NCBI RefSeq assembly: GCF_000818195.1
Contig: NZ_JTHL01000001.1
Span: 6,594,961-6,628,390 of the forward strand
Direction: 5' to 3'
Length of the DNA stretch: 33,430 nucleotides
DNA from: Streptomyces sp. 150FB
GTDB lineage: Bacteria; Actinomycetota; Actinomycetes; Streptomycetales; Streptomycetaceae
A model generated the notes under the pieces. That model did no database searches. It saw only the letters and a program-made list of their open reading frames with translations, and was not told the origin of the DNA. Made by a program: the position numbers and the translations under genes. Of the stretch, positions 15,054 to 22,108 are shown one piece after another. Each line of letters starts with the position of its first letter. The stretch's first letter is position 1.

Positions 15054-15094
15054 CGCGGGTCTGAAGCAGATCCGACCAAGGTCTGACGCGGGTC
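15045..15094. repeat. Two copies of a 17-bp direct repeat spanning the DUF3817 stop
   Basis: AAGGTCTGACGCGGGTC occurs at 15045-15061 and 15078-15094, a 33-base period. The first copy includes the stop codon (TGA 15051-15053). The bases between are partly similar, suggesting a local tandem duplication. Confidence 0.8.
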
Positions 15095-15114
15095 CGATAC
15101 GGGCCTGAACCATT

Positions 15115-15163
15115 CGCCCGTGGGGGCCGTACGGCGCCGTCGGCCGTACGGCCCCCACGGGCG
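15115..15163 (+). terminator. Strong terminator hairpin after the DUF3817 gene
   Basis: Two perfect 21-bp arms (15115-15135 and 15143-15163) enclose a 7-base loop. The stem is extremely GC-rich and has no T-run after it, as usual in Streptomyces. It isolates the MarR-DUF3817 unit from icmA. The remaining 130 bases to icmA hold only the promoter and palindrome. Confidence 0.85.
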
Positions 15164-15261
15164 TCATGCTGTCGTCACCCACCGTCACGGCCCGGGGCCC
15201 GCCCGTCGCGGCCTCCGAGGAATCAAGGCACATTCCACGTCCGTGGCCTGAAATCATCGAC

Positions 15262-15285
15262 ATTTACTTGGACGTCCTAGTAAAT
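15262..15285. promoter_or_regulatory. 24-bp palindrome over the icmA promoter
   Basis: Half-sites ATTTACTTGGAC (15262-15273) and GTCCTAGTAAAT (15274-15285) pair with one mismatch out of 12. The palindrome contains or abuts the likely -10 (TAAATT 15281-15286, 7 bases before ATG 15294; or TAGTAA 15278-15283). It has the size and symmetry of a TetR-type operator, and a bound protein would block RNA polymerase. The regulator is not identified. Confidence 0.7.
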
Positions 15286-15293
15286 TCGAGGGT

Positions 15294-17027
15294 ATGGACG
15301 GTGCAGGCATGAACGGCAGAAACGGTTCGGACGCGGAGGCCATCGAGGCGGGCCGCGCACGCTGGCAGGCCCGCTACGACAAGGCGCGCAAACGAGACGC
15401 CGATTTCACGACACTCTCCGCCGACCCGGTGGACCCGGTCTACGGCCCCAGGCCCGGCGACACCTACGAGGGCTTCGAGCGGATCGGCTGGCCCGGCGAG
15501 TACCCCTTCACCCGGGGGCTCCACCCGACCGGATACCGGGGCAGGACCTGGACCATCCGCCAGTTCGCCGGCTTCGGCAACGCCCGGCAGACCAACGAGC
15601 GCTACAAGACGATCCTGGCCAACGGCGGCGGCGGGCTCTCCGTGGCGTTCGACATGCCGACGCTGATGGGCCGCGACTCCGACGACCCGCGCTCGCTCGG
15701 CGAGGTCGGGCACTGCGGGGTCGCCATCGACTCCGCCGCCGACATGGAGCTGCTGTTCGGTGACATCCCGCTCGGCGATGTCACCACGTCGATGACCATC
15801 AGCGGCCCCGCCGTCCCGGTCTTCTGCATGTACCTCGTCGCGGCCGAGCGCCAGGGCGTCGACCCCGCCGTACTCAACGGCACGCTCCAGACCGACATCT
15901 TCAAGGAGTACATCGCGCAGAAGGAGTGGCTCTTCCAGCCCGAGCCACACCTGCGCCTCATCGGCGACCTGATGGAGCACTGCGCCCGCTCCATCCCCGC
16001 CTACAAGCCGCTCTCGGTCTCCGGCTACCACATCCGCGAGGCCGGATCGACGGCCGCGCAGGAGCTGGCGTACACCCTCGCCGACGGCTTCGGATACGTG
16101 GAGCTGGGCCTCAGCCGGGGCATGGACGTGGACGCCTTCGCCTCCGGGCTCTCGTTCTTCTTCGACGCGCACCTCGACTTCTTCGAGGAGATCGCCAAAT
16201 TCCGCGCCGCCCGCCGTATCTGGGCGCGCTGGATGAAGGAGGTCTACGGCGCCACCACCGACAAGGCGCAGTGGCTGCGCTTCCACACCCAGACGGCCGG
16301 CGTCTCGCTGACCGCGCAGCAGCCGTACAACAACGTCGTACGGACCGCCGTCGAGGCGCTGTCGGCCATCCTCGGCGGTACGAACTCCCTGCACACGAAC
16401 GCGCTCGACGAGACCCTCGCGCTCCCCAGCGAGCAGGCCGCCGAGATCGCGCTGCGTACGCAGCAGGTGCTGATGGAGGAGACGGGCGTCGCCAATGTGG
16501 CCGACCCGCTCGGCGGCTCCTGGTTCGTCGAGCAGCTCACCGACCGGATCGAGGCGGACGCCGAGAAGATCTTCGAGCAGATCAAGGAGCGCGGGCTGCG
16601 GGCCCACCCGGACGGAAAGCACCCGATCGGCCCCATGACGTCAGGGATTCTGCGCGGGATCGAGGACGGCTGGTTCACCGGCGAGATCGCCGAGTCCGCA
16701 TTCCAGTACCAGCGCGCCCTGGAGAAGGGCGACAAGCACGTCGTCGGCGTCAACGTCCTCCACGGCTCCGTCACCGGTGACCTGGAGATCCTGCGGGTCA
16801 GCCACGAGGTCGAGCGCGACCAGGTCGCCACCCTCGCCGAGCGCAGGGCCGCACGCGACGACGCGGCCGTCACGGCGGCGCTGGACGCGATGCTGGCGGC
16901 GGCGCGCGACGGGTCGAACATGATCGCGCCGATGCTGGAGGCCGTACGCGCCGAGGCGACGCTCGGTGAGATCTGCGGGGTGCTGCGCGACGAGTGGGGT
17001 ACGTACACGGAGCCGCCCGGCTTCTGA
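15294..17027 (+). CDS. icmA: Isobutyryl-CoA mutase large subunit IcmA
   Basis: The 577-residue protein is an acyl-CoA mutase catalytic subunit (TIM barrel) lacking the C-terminal B12-binding domain. Two residues define substrate type: Phe91 (WTIRQFAGFG) replaces Tyr89 of methylmalonyl-CoA mutase, and Gln209 (KEYIAQKEW) replaces its carboxylate-binding Arg207. These match Phe80 and Gln198 of Streptomyces IcmA with an 11-residue offset equal to the length difference (577 versus 566). It interconverts isobutyryl-CoA and n-butyryl-CoA with adenosylcobalamin and needs the small subunit IcmB, which is absent here. It links valine breakdown and butyrate units to polyketide starter supply. ATG 15294 fits a leaderless promoter; ATG 15309 is an alternative. 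Confidence 0.93.
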   Translation: MDGAGMNGRNGSDAEAIEAGRARWQARYDKARKRDADFTTLSADPVDPVYGPRPGDTYEGFERIGWPGEYPFTRGLHPTGYRGRTWTIRQFAGFGNARQTNERYKTILANGGGGLSVAFDMPTLMGRDSDDPRSLGEVGHCGVAIDSAADMELLFGDIPLGDVTTSMTISGPAVPVFCMYLVAAERQGVDPAVLNGTLQTDIFKEYIAQKEWLFQPEPHLRLIGDLMEHCARSIPAYKPLSVSGYHIREAGSTAAQELAYTLADGFGYVELGLSRGMDVDAFASGLSFFFDAHLDFFEEIAKFRAARRIWARWMKEVYGATTDKAQWLRFHTQTAGVSLTAQQPYNNVVRTAVEALSAILGGTNSLHTNALDETLALPSEQAAEIALRTQQVLMEETGVANVADPLGGSWFVEQLTDRIEADAEKIFEQIKERGLRAHPDGKHPIGPMTSGILRGIEDGWFTGEIAESAFQYQRALEKGDKHVVGVNVLHGSVTGDLEILRVSHEVERDQVATLAERRAARDDAAVTAALDAMLAAARDGSNMIAPMLEAVRAEATLGEICGVLRDEWGTYTEPPGF

Positions 17028-17090
17028 GCCCGCCGCCGGATCTCCCGAATCCTGCCCGAATCCCCTGAGCCCCGTGCGTCTTTGAACCCC

Positions 17091-17119
17091 CTGCCGGTCG
17101 CATCCGCTGCGGCCGGCAG
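17091..17119 (+). terminator. Terminator hairpin after icmA
   Basis: CTGCCGG (17091-17097) pairs with CCGGCAG (17113-17119), and after one mismatch a further CGCA/TGCG stem closes a 5-base loop. It lies 63 bases past the icmA stop and before the next promoter. Confidence 0.65.
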
Positions 17120-17153
17120 TCGTGTGTCCCGGCCCGGTGGGCGAGACGCGGTC

Positions 17154-17183
17154 TGGTCAATACCTCTGAGTGAGAGCTAAAAT
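17154..17183 (+). promoter_or_regulatory. Leaderless promoter of the MarR-ABC operon
   Basis: TAAAAT (17178-17183) is a good -10 ending 7 bases before ATG 17191. A weak -35 (TGGTCA, 17154-17159) lies 18 bases upstream. The segment is AT-rich against the background. Confidence 0.55.
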
Positions 17184-17190
17184 CGGTGGC

Positions 17191-17646
17191 ATGGCCACTG
17201 AGGAGTTCGCCGACTCGCTCGCCGGAGTACTGGCGGGCGTCCAGCGGCTGGTCAGACGGCGGCTGCGGGTCGGTCTGACCACCCCGCCGCTGCGCGGCGC
17301 TCAGGTCGCGCTCCTGCGGCTGGTCGCGGCCCGGCCCGGAATCCGGGTCTCCGAGGCGGCCAAGCAGCTCTATCTCGCGGGCAATTCGGTCTCGACGCTG
17401 GTCAACCAGCTCACCAAGGCCGGCTATCTGATCCGCGAGACGGACCCCGACGACCGGCGCTCCGCGCTGCTGCTCCCCACCCCGGCCGCCGAGTCGCGGC
17501 TGCGCGACTGGGAGGCCCGCAGGAGCGCGCTGATGCGGGCGCAGGTGGAGCGGCTGAGCGAGGAGGACCGGGCGGCGCTCGCCGCCGCGCTCCCCGCGCT
17601 GCGACGGCTCGCGCAGAACCTGCATGAGGAAGTGGAGGGCGTATGA
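17191..17646 (+). CDS. MarR-family regulator of an ABC exporter operon
   Basis: The 151-residue protein starts at ATG 17191 (MATEEFADSLAGVLAGVQRL); an in-frame upstream start at 17170 would overlap the -10. The winged helix is clear: RGAQVALLRLVAARPGIRVSEAAKQL, recognition helix AGNSVSTLVNQLTKAGYLI, and wing DPDDRRSALLLPT. The stop overlaps the ATG of the ABC ATPase (ATGA at 17643-17646). MarR genes at the head of efflux operons commonly repress their own operon, and this arrangement fits that. Confidence 0.92.
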   Translation: MATEEFADSLAGVLAGVQRLVRRRLRVGLTTPPLRGAQVALLRLVAARPGIRVSEAAKQLYLAGNSVSTLVNQLTKAGYLIRETDPDDRRSALLLPTPAAESRLRDWEARRSALMRAQVERLSEEDRAALAAALPALRRLAQNLHEEVEGV

Positions 17647-18566
17647 CGGACGAAGCGACCCCGGACCCGACGACCCCGGACCCGCCGGCGAAGGGTACGG
17701 ACACCAAGGCCGCGGCGGCCCCAACCGCCGCCCCGGGTACGGACGCTGTCACCTGTAGCTCTCTGGAGTACACCTTCGGGGACACGAAGGCGGTCATCGA
17801 CCTCGACCTCTCCGTCGCCGCGGGCGAGGTCTTCGGGCTGCTCGGCCCGAACGGCGCGGGCAAGACCACGGCCATCCGCTGCGTCACCACCCTGCTGCCG
17901 GTTCCCGCCGGCATGGTCCAGGTCTTCGGCCACGACGCCGCCAGGGAGAAGATGGCGGTGCGGCGCCTGCTGGGCTACGTACCGCAGCAGCTCTCCGCCG
18001 ACGCAGGGCTGACCGGCCGCGAGAACGTGGCGCTGTTCGCCCGCGTCTTCGACGTCGCGCGCCGCGAGCGTGCCGAGCGCGTCTCGCAGGCCCTGGAGGC
18101 GGTCGACCTCACCGAGTCGGCCGACCGGCTGGCCAAGACGTACTCCGGCGGCATGATCCGCCGGCTGGAACTCGCCCAGGCGCTGGTCAGCGCGCCCCGG
18201 CTGCTGATGCTCGACGAACCGACGATCGGCCTCGACCCGATCGCCCGCACCAGCGTGTGGGAGCACATCGACGCCGTACGGCGGGCCACCGGCATGACCG
18301 TGCTGGTGACCACGCACTACATGGACGAGGCCGACCAGTACTGCGACCGCGTCGCGCTGATGCACCGGGGCCGTATCCGCTCCATCGGTACGCCGGAGGA
18401 GCTGCGGACCGACCTGCGCGAACGCAGGCGCGCGGCCGGCGAGGAGCATCCGGCGCCGACGCTGGAGGACGTCTTCAGAGACGTCGCAGGCAGTGGTCTC
18501 GACGAGCAGGGAGGAACGTTCCGCGATGTCCGAAGCACCCGCCGCACCGCATCCCGCGTCGGCTGA
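17643..18566 (+). CDS. ABC transporter ATP-binding protein, DrrA-like
   Basis: The 307-residue protein has a disordered Pro/Thr/Ala N-terminus (about 1-35) and then a complete nucleotide-binding domain: Walker A GPNGAGKTT (68-76), Q-loop YVPQQ, signature YSGGM, Walker B LLMLDEPTIGLDP and the H-loop TTHYMDEAD. The C-terminal extension (APTLEDVFRDVAG) is typical of the DrrA/multidrug subfamily. It pairs with the ABC-2 permease that begins inside its 3' end. The likely role is ATP-driven export of a drug or lipid-like compound; the substrate is unknown. Confidence 0.94.
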   Translation: MTDEATPDPTTPDPPAKGTDTKAAAAPTAAPGTDAVTCSSLEYTFGDTKAVIDLDLSVAAGEVFGLLGPNGAGKTTAIRCVTTLLPVPAGMVQVFGHDAAREKMAVRRLLGYVPQQLSADAGLTGRENVALFARVFDVARRERAERVSQALEAVDLTESADRLAKTYSGGMIRRLELAQALVSAPRLLMLDEPTIGLDPIARTSVWEHIDAVRRATGMTVLVTTHYMDEADQYCDRVALMHRGRIRSIGTPEELRTDLRERRRAAGEEHPAPTLEDVFRDVAGSGLDEQGGTFRDVRSTRRTASRVG

Positions 18567-19383
18567 ACGCGAGCGCCCCGACCTCGGGCTGCTGCTCGTC
18601 CCGCCGCGCGCCCGTACCGGCTGGCGCGTGCTGCCCGCCCGGGTGGGCGCGATGTGCGCGGTCGAACTCCAGAAGCTGCGCCACGACCGAACCGAGCTGT
18701 ATACGAGGGCGGTTCAGCCCGCGCTGTGGCTGCTGATCTTCGGTGAGACGTTCACCCGGATCAAGGCCATCCCGACCGGCGGCATTCCGTACATCGACTA
18801 TCTGGCGCCCGGCATCATCGCCCAGTCGGCGATGTTCATCGCGATCTTCTACGGCATCCAGATCATCTGGGAGCGGGACGCCGGCATCCTGACCAAGCTG
18901 CTGGTCACGCCCACCCCAAGATCCGCACTGATCACCGGCAAGGCGTTCGCCGCCGGGGTCAAGGCGCTGATCCAGGCCGTGGTGGTGATCGTCATCGCCG
19001 CCGTGCTCGGAGTGGGGCTGACCGGCAATCCGCTGCGCCTGCTGGGTGTCGCCGTGGCGGTGATCCTCGGCTCGGCGTTCTTCTCGTGCCTGTCGATGAC
19101 GATCGCCGGGATCGTGCTGACCCGGGACCGGCTGATGGGCATCGGCCAGGCCATCACCATGCCGCTCTTCTTCGGCTCCAACGCGCTGTACCCGGTCGCG
19201 ATCATGCCGGGCTGGCTCCAGACGATCAGCAAGATCAACCCGCTGAGCTACCAGGTCGACGCGCTGCGTGGGCTGTTGCTGGGCACACCGTCCCATCTCG
19301 GCCTCGACTACGCCGTGCTGGTGGTGGCAGCGGCCGCCGGGATCGCCGCCGCCTCCTCGCTGCTGGGGCGCCTCGCGAGATGA
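18526..19383 (+). CDS. ABC-2 type permease, DrrB-like
   Basis: I choose ATG 18526 (MSEAPAAPHPAS), with GGAGG at 18510-18514, giving 285 residues and a 41-base overlap with the ATPase gene. Six membrane helices can be placed, the first near LWLLIFGETF and the last at the C-terminus (VLVVAAAAGIAAASSLLG). The ABC-2 signature region lies around LFFGSNALYPVAIMPGWLQTISKINPLS (two halves of the late loop). It forms the membrane part of the exporter with the preceding ATPase. It ends 7 bases from the stop of a convergent TetR gene, leaving no room for a separate terminator. Confidence 0.93.
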   Translation: MSEAPAAPHPASAERERPDLGLLLVPPRARTGWRVLPARVGAMCAVELQKLRHDRTELYTRAVQPALWLLIFGETFTRIKAIPTGGIPYIDYLAPGIIAQSAMFIAIFYGIQIIWERDAGILTKLLVTPTPRSALITGKAFAAGVKALIQAVVVIVIAAVLGVGLTGNPLRLLGVAVAVILGSAFFSCLSMTIAGIVLTRDRLMGIGQAITMPLFFGSNALYPVAIMPGWLQTISKINPLSYQVDALRGLLLGTPSHLGLDYAVLVVAAAAGIAAASSLLGRLAR

Positions 19384-19390
19384 CGGGCGC

Positions 19391-20092
19391 TCAGGCGTCC
19401 GGCACCTGGGAGACGGCCGGGCCCGCCCCCGCCCCGGCCCCCCGTGCCGAAGCCCCCAGCCCCGAGAGCAGCAGCAGGGTGAAGCGCCGGGCCCACTCCT
19501 CGTCGACCGGCTCGGCGCTCACCAGGGTGCGGTGGACCACGGCGCCCGCGACGACGTCGAAGATCAGGTCGGTGTCGCGGGCCGCGGCCACCGGGTCGTC
19601 CTCGGGCGGCAGTTCGCCCCGGGCCTGCGCCCGCTCGCGGCCCTCCCGTACGAGGCGCTTCTGGCGGTCGACGATGGTGGCGCGGATCCGCTCGCGCAGC
19701 GCCTCGTCGCGCGTCGACTCGGCGATCACGGCCATCAGCGCCGTCTTCGTCTCCGGCCGTTCCAGCAGCGCGGCGAACTGGAGCACCACGCCCCGTACAT
19801 CGGCCGACAGGCTGCCCAGGTCGGGGAGTTCCAGCTCGTCGAAGAGGACGGCCACCGCGTCCACCACCAGCTCGCTCCTGCTGGCCCAGCGCCGGTAGAG
19901 GGTGGTCTTGGCGACGCCTGCGCGGGCCGCGACATCGCCCATCGTCAGCTTGGACCAGCCCAGGTCCACCAGCGCCGCTCTGGTGGCCTCCAGGATGGCC
20001 CTGTCGGCCTCGGGGCTGCGGGGGCGGCCCGTACCGCGGGGACGGGCGGTGGGTCCGGTACGCACGTCTGTGGGGCGAGTGCGGCTACACAT
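19391..20092 (-). CDS. TetR-family transcriptional regulator
   Basis: The 233-residue protein has a basic, Pro/Gly-rich N-terminal arm (about 1-27) and a TetR helix-turn-helix (ATRAALVDLGWSKLTMGDVAARAGV, then AKTTLYRRWASRSELV). The C-terminal ligand domain resembles the TetR_C type common in actinobacteria (LLERPETKTALMAVIAESTRDEAL). It converges with the ABC permease and is divergent from the thioredoxin-TPR gene. Two palindromes in the divergent region (20104-20115 and 20175-20197) are candidate binding sites. The gene appears to have a leaderless promoter. Confidence 0.92.
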   Translation of the reverse strand: MCSRTRPTDVRTGPTARPRGTGRPRSPEADRAILEATRAALVDLGWSKLTMGDVAARAGVAKTTLYRRWASRSELVVDAVAVLFDELELPDLGSLSADVRGVVLQFAALLERPETKTALMAVIAESTRDEALRERIRATIVDRQKRLVREGRERAQARGELPPEDDPVAAARDTDLIFDVVAGAVVHRTLVSAEPVDEEWARRFTLLLLSGLGASARGAGAGAGPAVSQVPDA

Positions 20093-20099
20093 GGCCGCG

Positions 20100-20115
20100 A
20101 CGATACCGGCCGGTA
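20100..20115 (-). promoter_or_regulatory. tetR promoter -10 with overlapping TACCGGCCGGTA palindrome
   Basis: On the minus strand a TATCGT hexamer (20100-20105) ends 7 bases before the tetR ATG at 20092. The perfect 12-bp palindrome TACCGGCCGGTA (20104-20115) overlaps its edge. Such a site is well placed for autorepression by the TetR protein. The -35 is weak. Confidence 0.55.
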
Positions 20116-20174
20116 GTCATTTCGCTGTGATCCAGTTCACCGGAAAAATCTTGTACGCGCTCGCGCTCCCCCCG

Positions 20175-20197
20175 TTACGCTACGGCTCGTAGCGTAA
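20175..20197. promoter_or_regulatory. Perfect 10-bp inverted repeat upstream of the thioredoxin-TPR gene
   Basis: TTACGCTACG and CGTAGCGTAA flank GCT with no mismatch. A TTGTAC at 20151-20156 lies 19 bases before TACGCT (20176-20181), a possible -35/-10 pair, so the repeat would cover the -10. The sequence differs from the tetR-proximal palindrome, so a second regulator, or looser TetR specificity, must be considered. The remaining leader to 20386 holds only the ribosome site. Confidence 0.65.
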
Positions 20198-20386
20198 GCC
20201 CGTCGGCGCGGTTCCGAACAGCTCAGAACAGCTCCGACAGGGCCGTAGCGACAACCACTCTCGCAAGCATTCGTACGAGCATCCGCACGGCCACCGGCGC
20301 CCGGTGGGGACCTGGCGCCGACCGTGTTCCGCGGTCGTTCCATCATCGCTTTTCTGAAGTACGCGGGGAAGGGGGAGGATGTACTC

Positions 20387-21358
20387 ATGCAGCCTAGGAA
20401 CATGTCCATGAGCGGCGTCGTCGACCTCGCCGCTGTGAAGGCGGCCGGCGAGGCCAAAGTGAAGGCGGAGCAGGCCCGCGCCGAGGCGGCCCGCAACGGC
20501 GGAGCCCCCGCCGTACCCCCGTCCAGCCTCGTGATCGACGTCGATGAGGCGGGCTTCGAGCGCGATGTCCTCCAGCGCTCCGCCGAGGTCCCTGTCGTCA
20601 TCGACTTCTGGGCCGAGTGGTGCGAGCCGTGCAAGCAGTTGAGCCCCGTGCTCGAACGGCTGGCACACGAGTACAGCGGCCGTTTCGTCCTCGTCAAGAT
20701 CGACGTCGACGCCAATCAGATGCTCATGCAGCAATTCGGGATCCAGGGGATTCCCGCAGTCTTCGCCGTGGTGGCGGGGCAGGCGCTGCCGCTCTTCCAG
20801 GGCGCGGCCCCCGAGGCCCAGATCCGTCAGACCCTGGACCAGCTCATCCAGGTCGGCGAGGAGCGCTTCGGGCTCACAGGTATCGCCGTCGACACGGAGG
20901 CCGAGCCGGCCGAGGAGGCGGAGGTCCCGGAGCCCGTGGGGCCGTACGACGCCCTGCTGGAGACGGCGGTCCAGGCCCTGGACGCCAACGACTTCGACGG
21001 CGCGGCCGAGGCGTACCGGAATGTGCTCGCCGAGGACCCGGCCAACACCGAGGCGAAGGCCGGGCTCGCCCAGGCCGAACTGCTCGGGCGCGTCCAGGGG
21101 ATGGACCAGCAGCGGGTACGTGACGACGCCGCCCGGAATCCCGGCGATGTCGAGGCGCAGGTGGCCGCCGCCGATCTCGACCTCGTGGGCGGGCATGTGG
21201 AGGACGCCTTCGGCCGGCTCGTCGAGGCGGTCCGCCGTACGGCGGGCGAGGACAGGGACGCGGCGCGGCTGCGGCTGCTCGAACTGTTCGAAGTTGTCGG
21301 CGGGGACGACCCCCGGGTGACGGCTGCCCGCTCGGCGCTGGCTCGCGTACTGTTCTGA
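20387..21358 (+). CDS. Thioredoxin-TPR fusion protein (CnoX/YbbN-like)
   Basis: I place the start at ATG 20387 (MQPRNMSMSG), with GGAGG at 20374-20378; a longer in-frame start at 20324 lacks one. The 323-residue protein has an Ala/Glu/Lys-rich N-terminal helix (about 10-40), a thioredoxin domain (about 46-155) with the active site WCEPC (Cys79, Cys82) and the cis-Pro in GIPAV, then an acidic linker and TPR-like helices (about 185-323). The architecture matches CnoX/YbbN chaperone-redox proteins that protect clients under oxidative stress, though E. coli CnoX lacks the WCxPC site. No signal peptide: cytoplasmic. It is divergent from tetR. Confidence 0.88.
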   Translation: MQPRNMSMSGVVDLAAVKAAGEAKVKAEQARAEAARNGGAPAVPPSSLVIDVDEAGFERDVLQRSAEVPVVIDFWAEWCEPCKQLSPVLERLAHEYSGRFVLVKIDVDANQMLMQQFGIQGIPAVFAVVAGQALPLFQGAAPEAQIRQTLDQLIQVGEERFGLTGIAVDTEAEPAEEAEVPEPVGPYDALLETAVQALDANDFDGAAEAYRNVLAEDPANTEAKAGLAQAELLGRVQGMDQQRVRDDAARNPGDVEAQVAAADLDLVGGHVEDAFGRLVEAVRRTAGEDRDAARLRLLELFEVVGGDDPRVTAARSALARVLF

Positions 21359-21609
21359 TTGCTGTGCCGATTTTGCGCGAATCCGTTGGGGATGTGCGCT
21401 GAATTCCTCCGGCCCCGGGATCGATATCCGCTCGGTCCCGGGCCGGCGCGCGGTCGCCGCCCGGACCCGTACGCGCGTTGGGCTCCGCCCCGCGTACCGC
21501 GCCCGGCGACCGTCGATGTGAGGGGCGAATCCGTGGCGGCGCCCCGGATTTGGCGAGAATATGCCATCGGTGGCTGTGCTTTACCAAAACTTGGGGAACG
21601 CGGCCGCTA

Positions 21610-21622
21610 TTACTGGCAGTAA
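21610..21622. promoter_or_regulatory. Palindrome TTACTG-G-CAGTAA
   Basis: A perfect 6-bp inverted repeat with a 1-base centre lies in an AT-rich patch about 490 bases before the DUF6230 gene. It shares TTACT...AGTAA half-sites with the palindrome at 21737-21754. Confidence 0.55.
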
Positions 21623-21736
21623 ATCGGGCCATGTGAAGTGTCCGTTCATGGGCCGAAATGGCGTTCTTTGTCGTGGCGGCCGGTAACACCCTGTGTACGT
21701 GGTCGGTGGCACGCCGTCGCCCCATGGTTATCGCGC

Positions 21737-21754
21737 CGTTACTAGCCAGTAACG
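21737..21754. promoter_or_regulatory. Palindrome CGTTACT-AGCC-AGTAACG
   Basis: Two perfect 7-bp arms flank a 4-base centre. It lies 127 bases after the first TTACT...AGTAA palindrome, so the pair may be sites for one dimeric regulator of the DUF6230 operon or a looping arrangement. Confidence 0.55.
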
Positions 21755-22108
21755 AACCCCCTTGTGTCATGGCCGCGAATGGACCACGATCGTCGACGCT
21801 CGGTCCAATTTCCGCGCCCGGCACGGCAACCAGCCGTGCACCGTCGAATCTTGGGTCCCCACCGGGTGGACCGGCGACGATGGCGCCGGCCCGGACAGGG
21901 GGGTTCCCGCTCACCGGCGGGGCCTGTCCAGTTGAGGTTGCGCGAACGCGTGGCCAGTGGTTGTCGCTCGGGGGTGATCGCCGGTCTTTCGGACGCGTCC
22001 CGCGCCTGAGGGAACAGGCGCTCTCCTTCCCGAGGACGTAGCACTTCTCCCATCCCAGGACGGGCTCCGGCCCGATCCGGAGATGTACGTCCGAGAAGGA
22101 GGAAATAC

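Larger units (their letters stand above)
21359..22108 (+). other. 750-base intergenic region upstream of the DUF6230 gene
   Basis: I find no convincing gene on either strand here; open frames lack ribosome sites and protein-like composition. AT content rises between about 21540 and 21780. The region holds two related TTACT...AGTAA palindromes (listed separately) and, at its end, a very strong ribosome site (AAGGAGG, about 22096-22102) before ATG 22109. It probably contains the promoter and a long leader for the DUF6230 operon. Confidence 0.6.

Noticed and set aside
15294..17027. Methylmalonyl-CoA mutase
   Set aside because: Phe and Gln occupy the positions of the substrate-defining Tyr89 and Arg207, and the B12 domain is missing, which fits isobutyryl-CoA mutase instead.
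21359..22041. Small open frames in the 750-base intergenic region
   Set aside because: No ribosome sites, no protein-like composition, and they overlap the palindromes.
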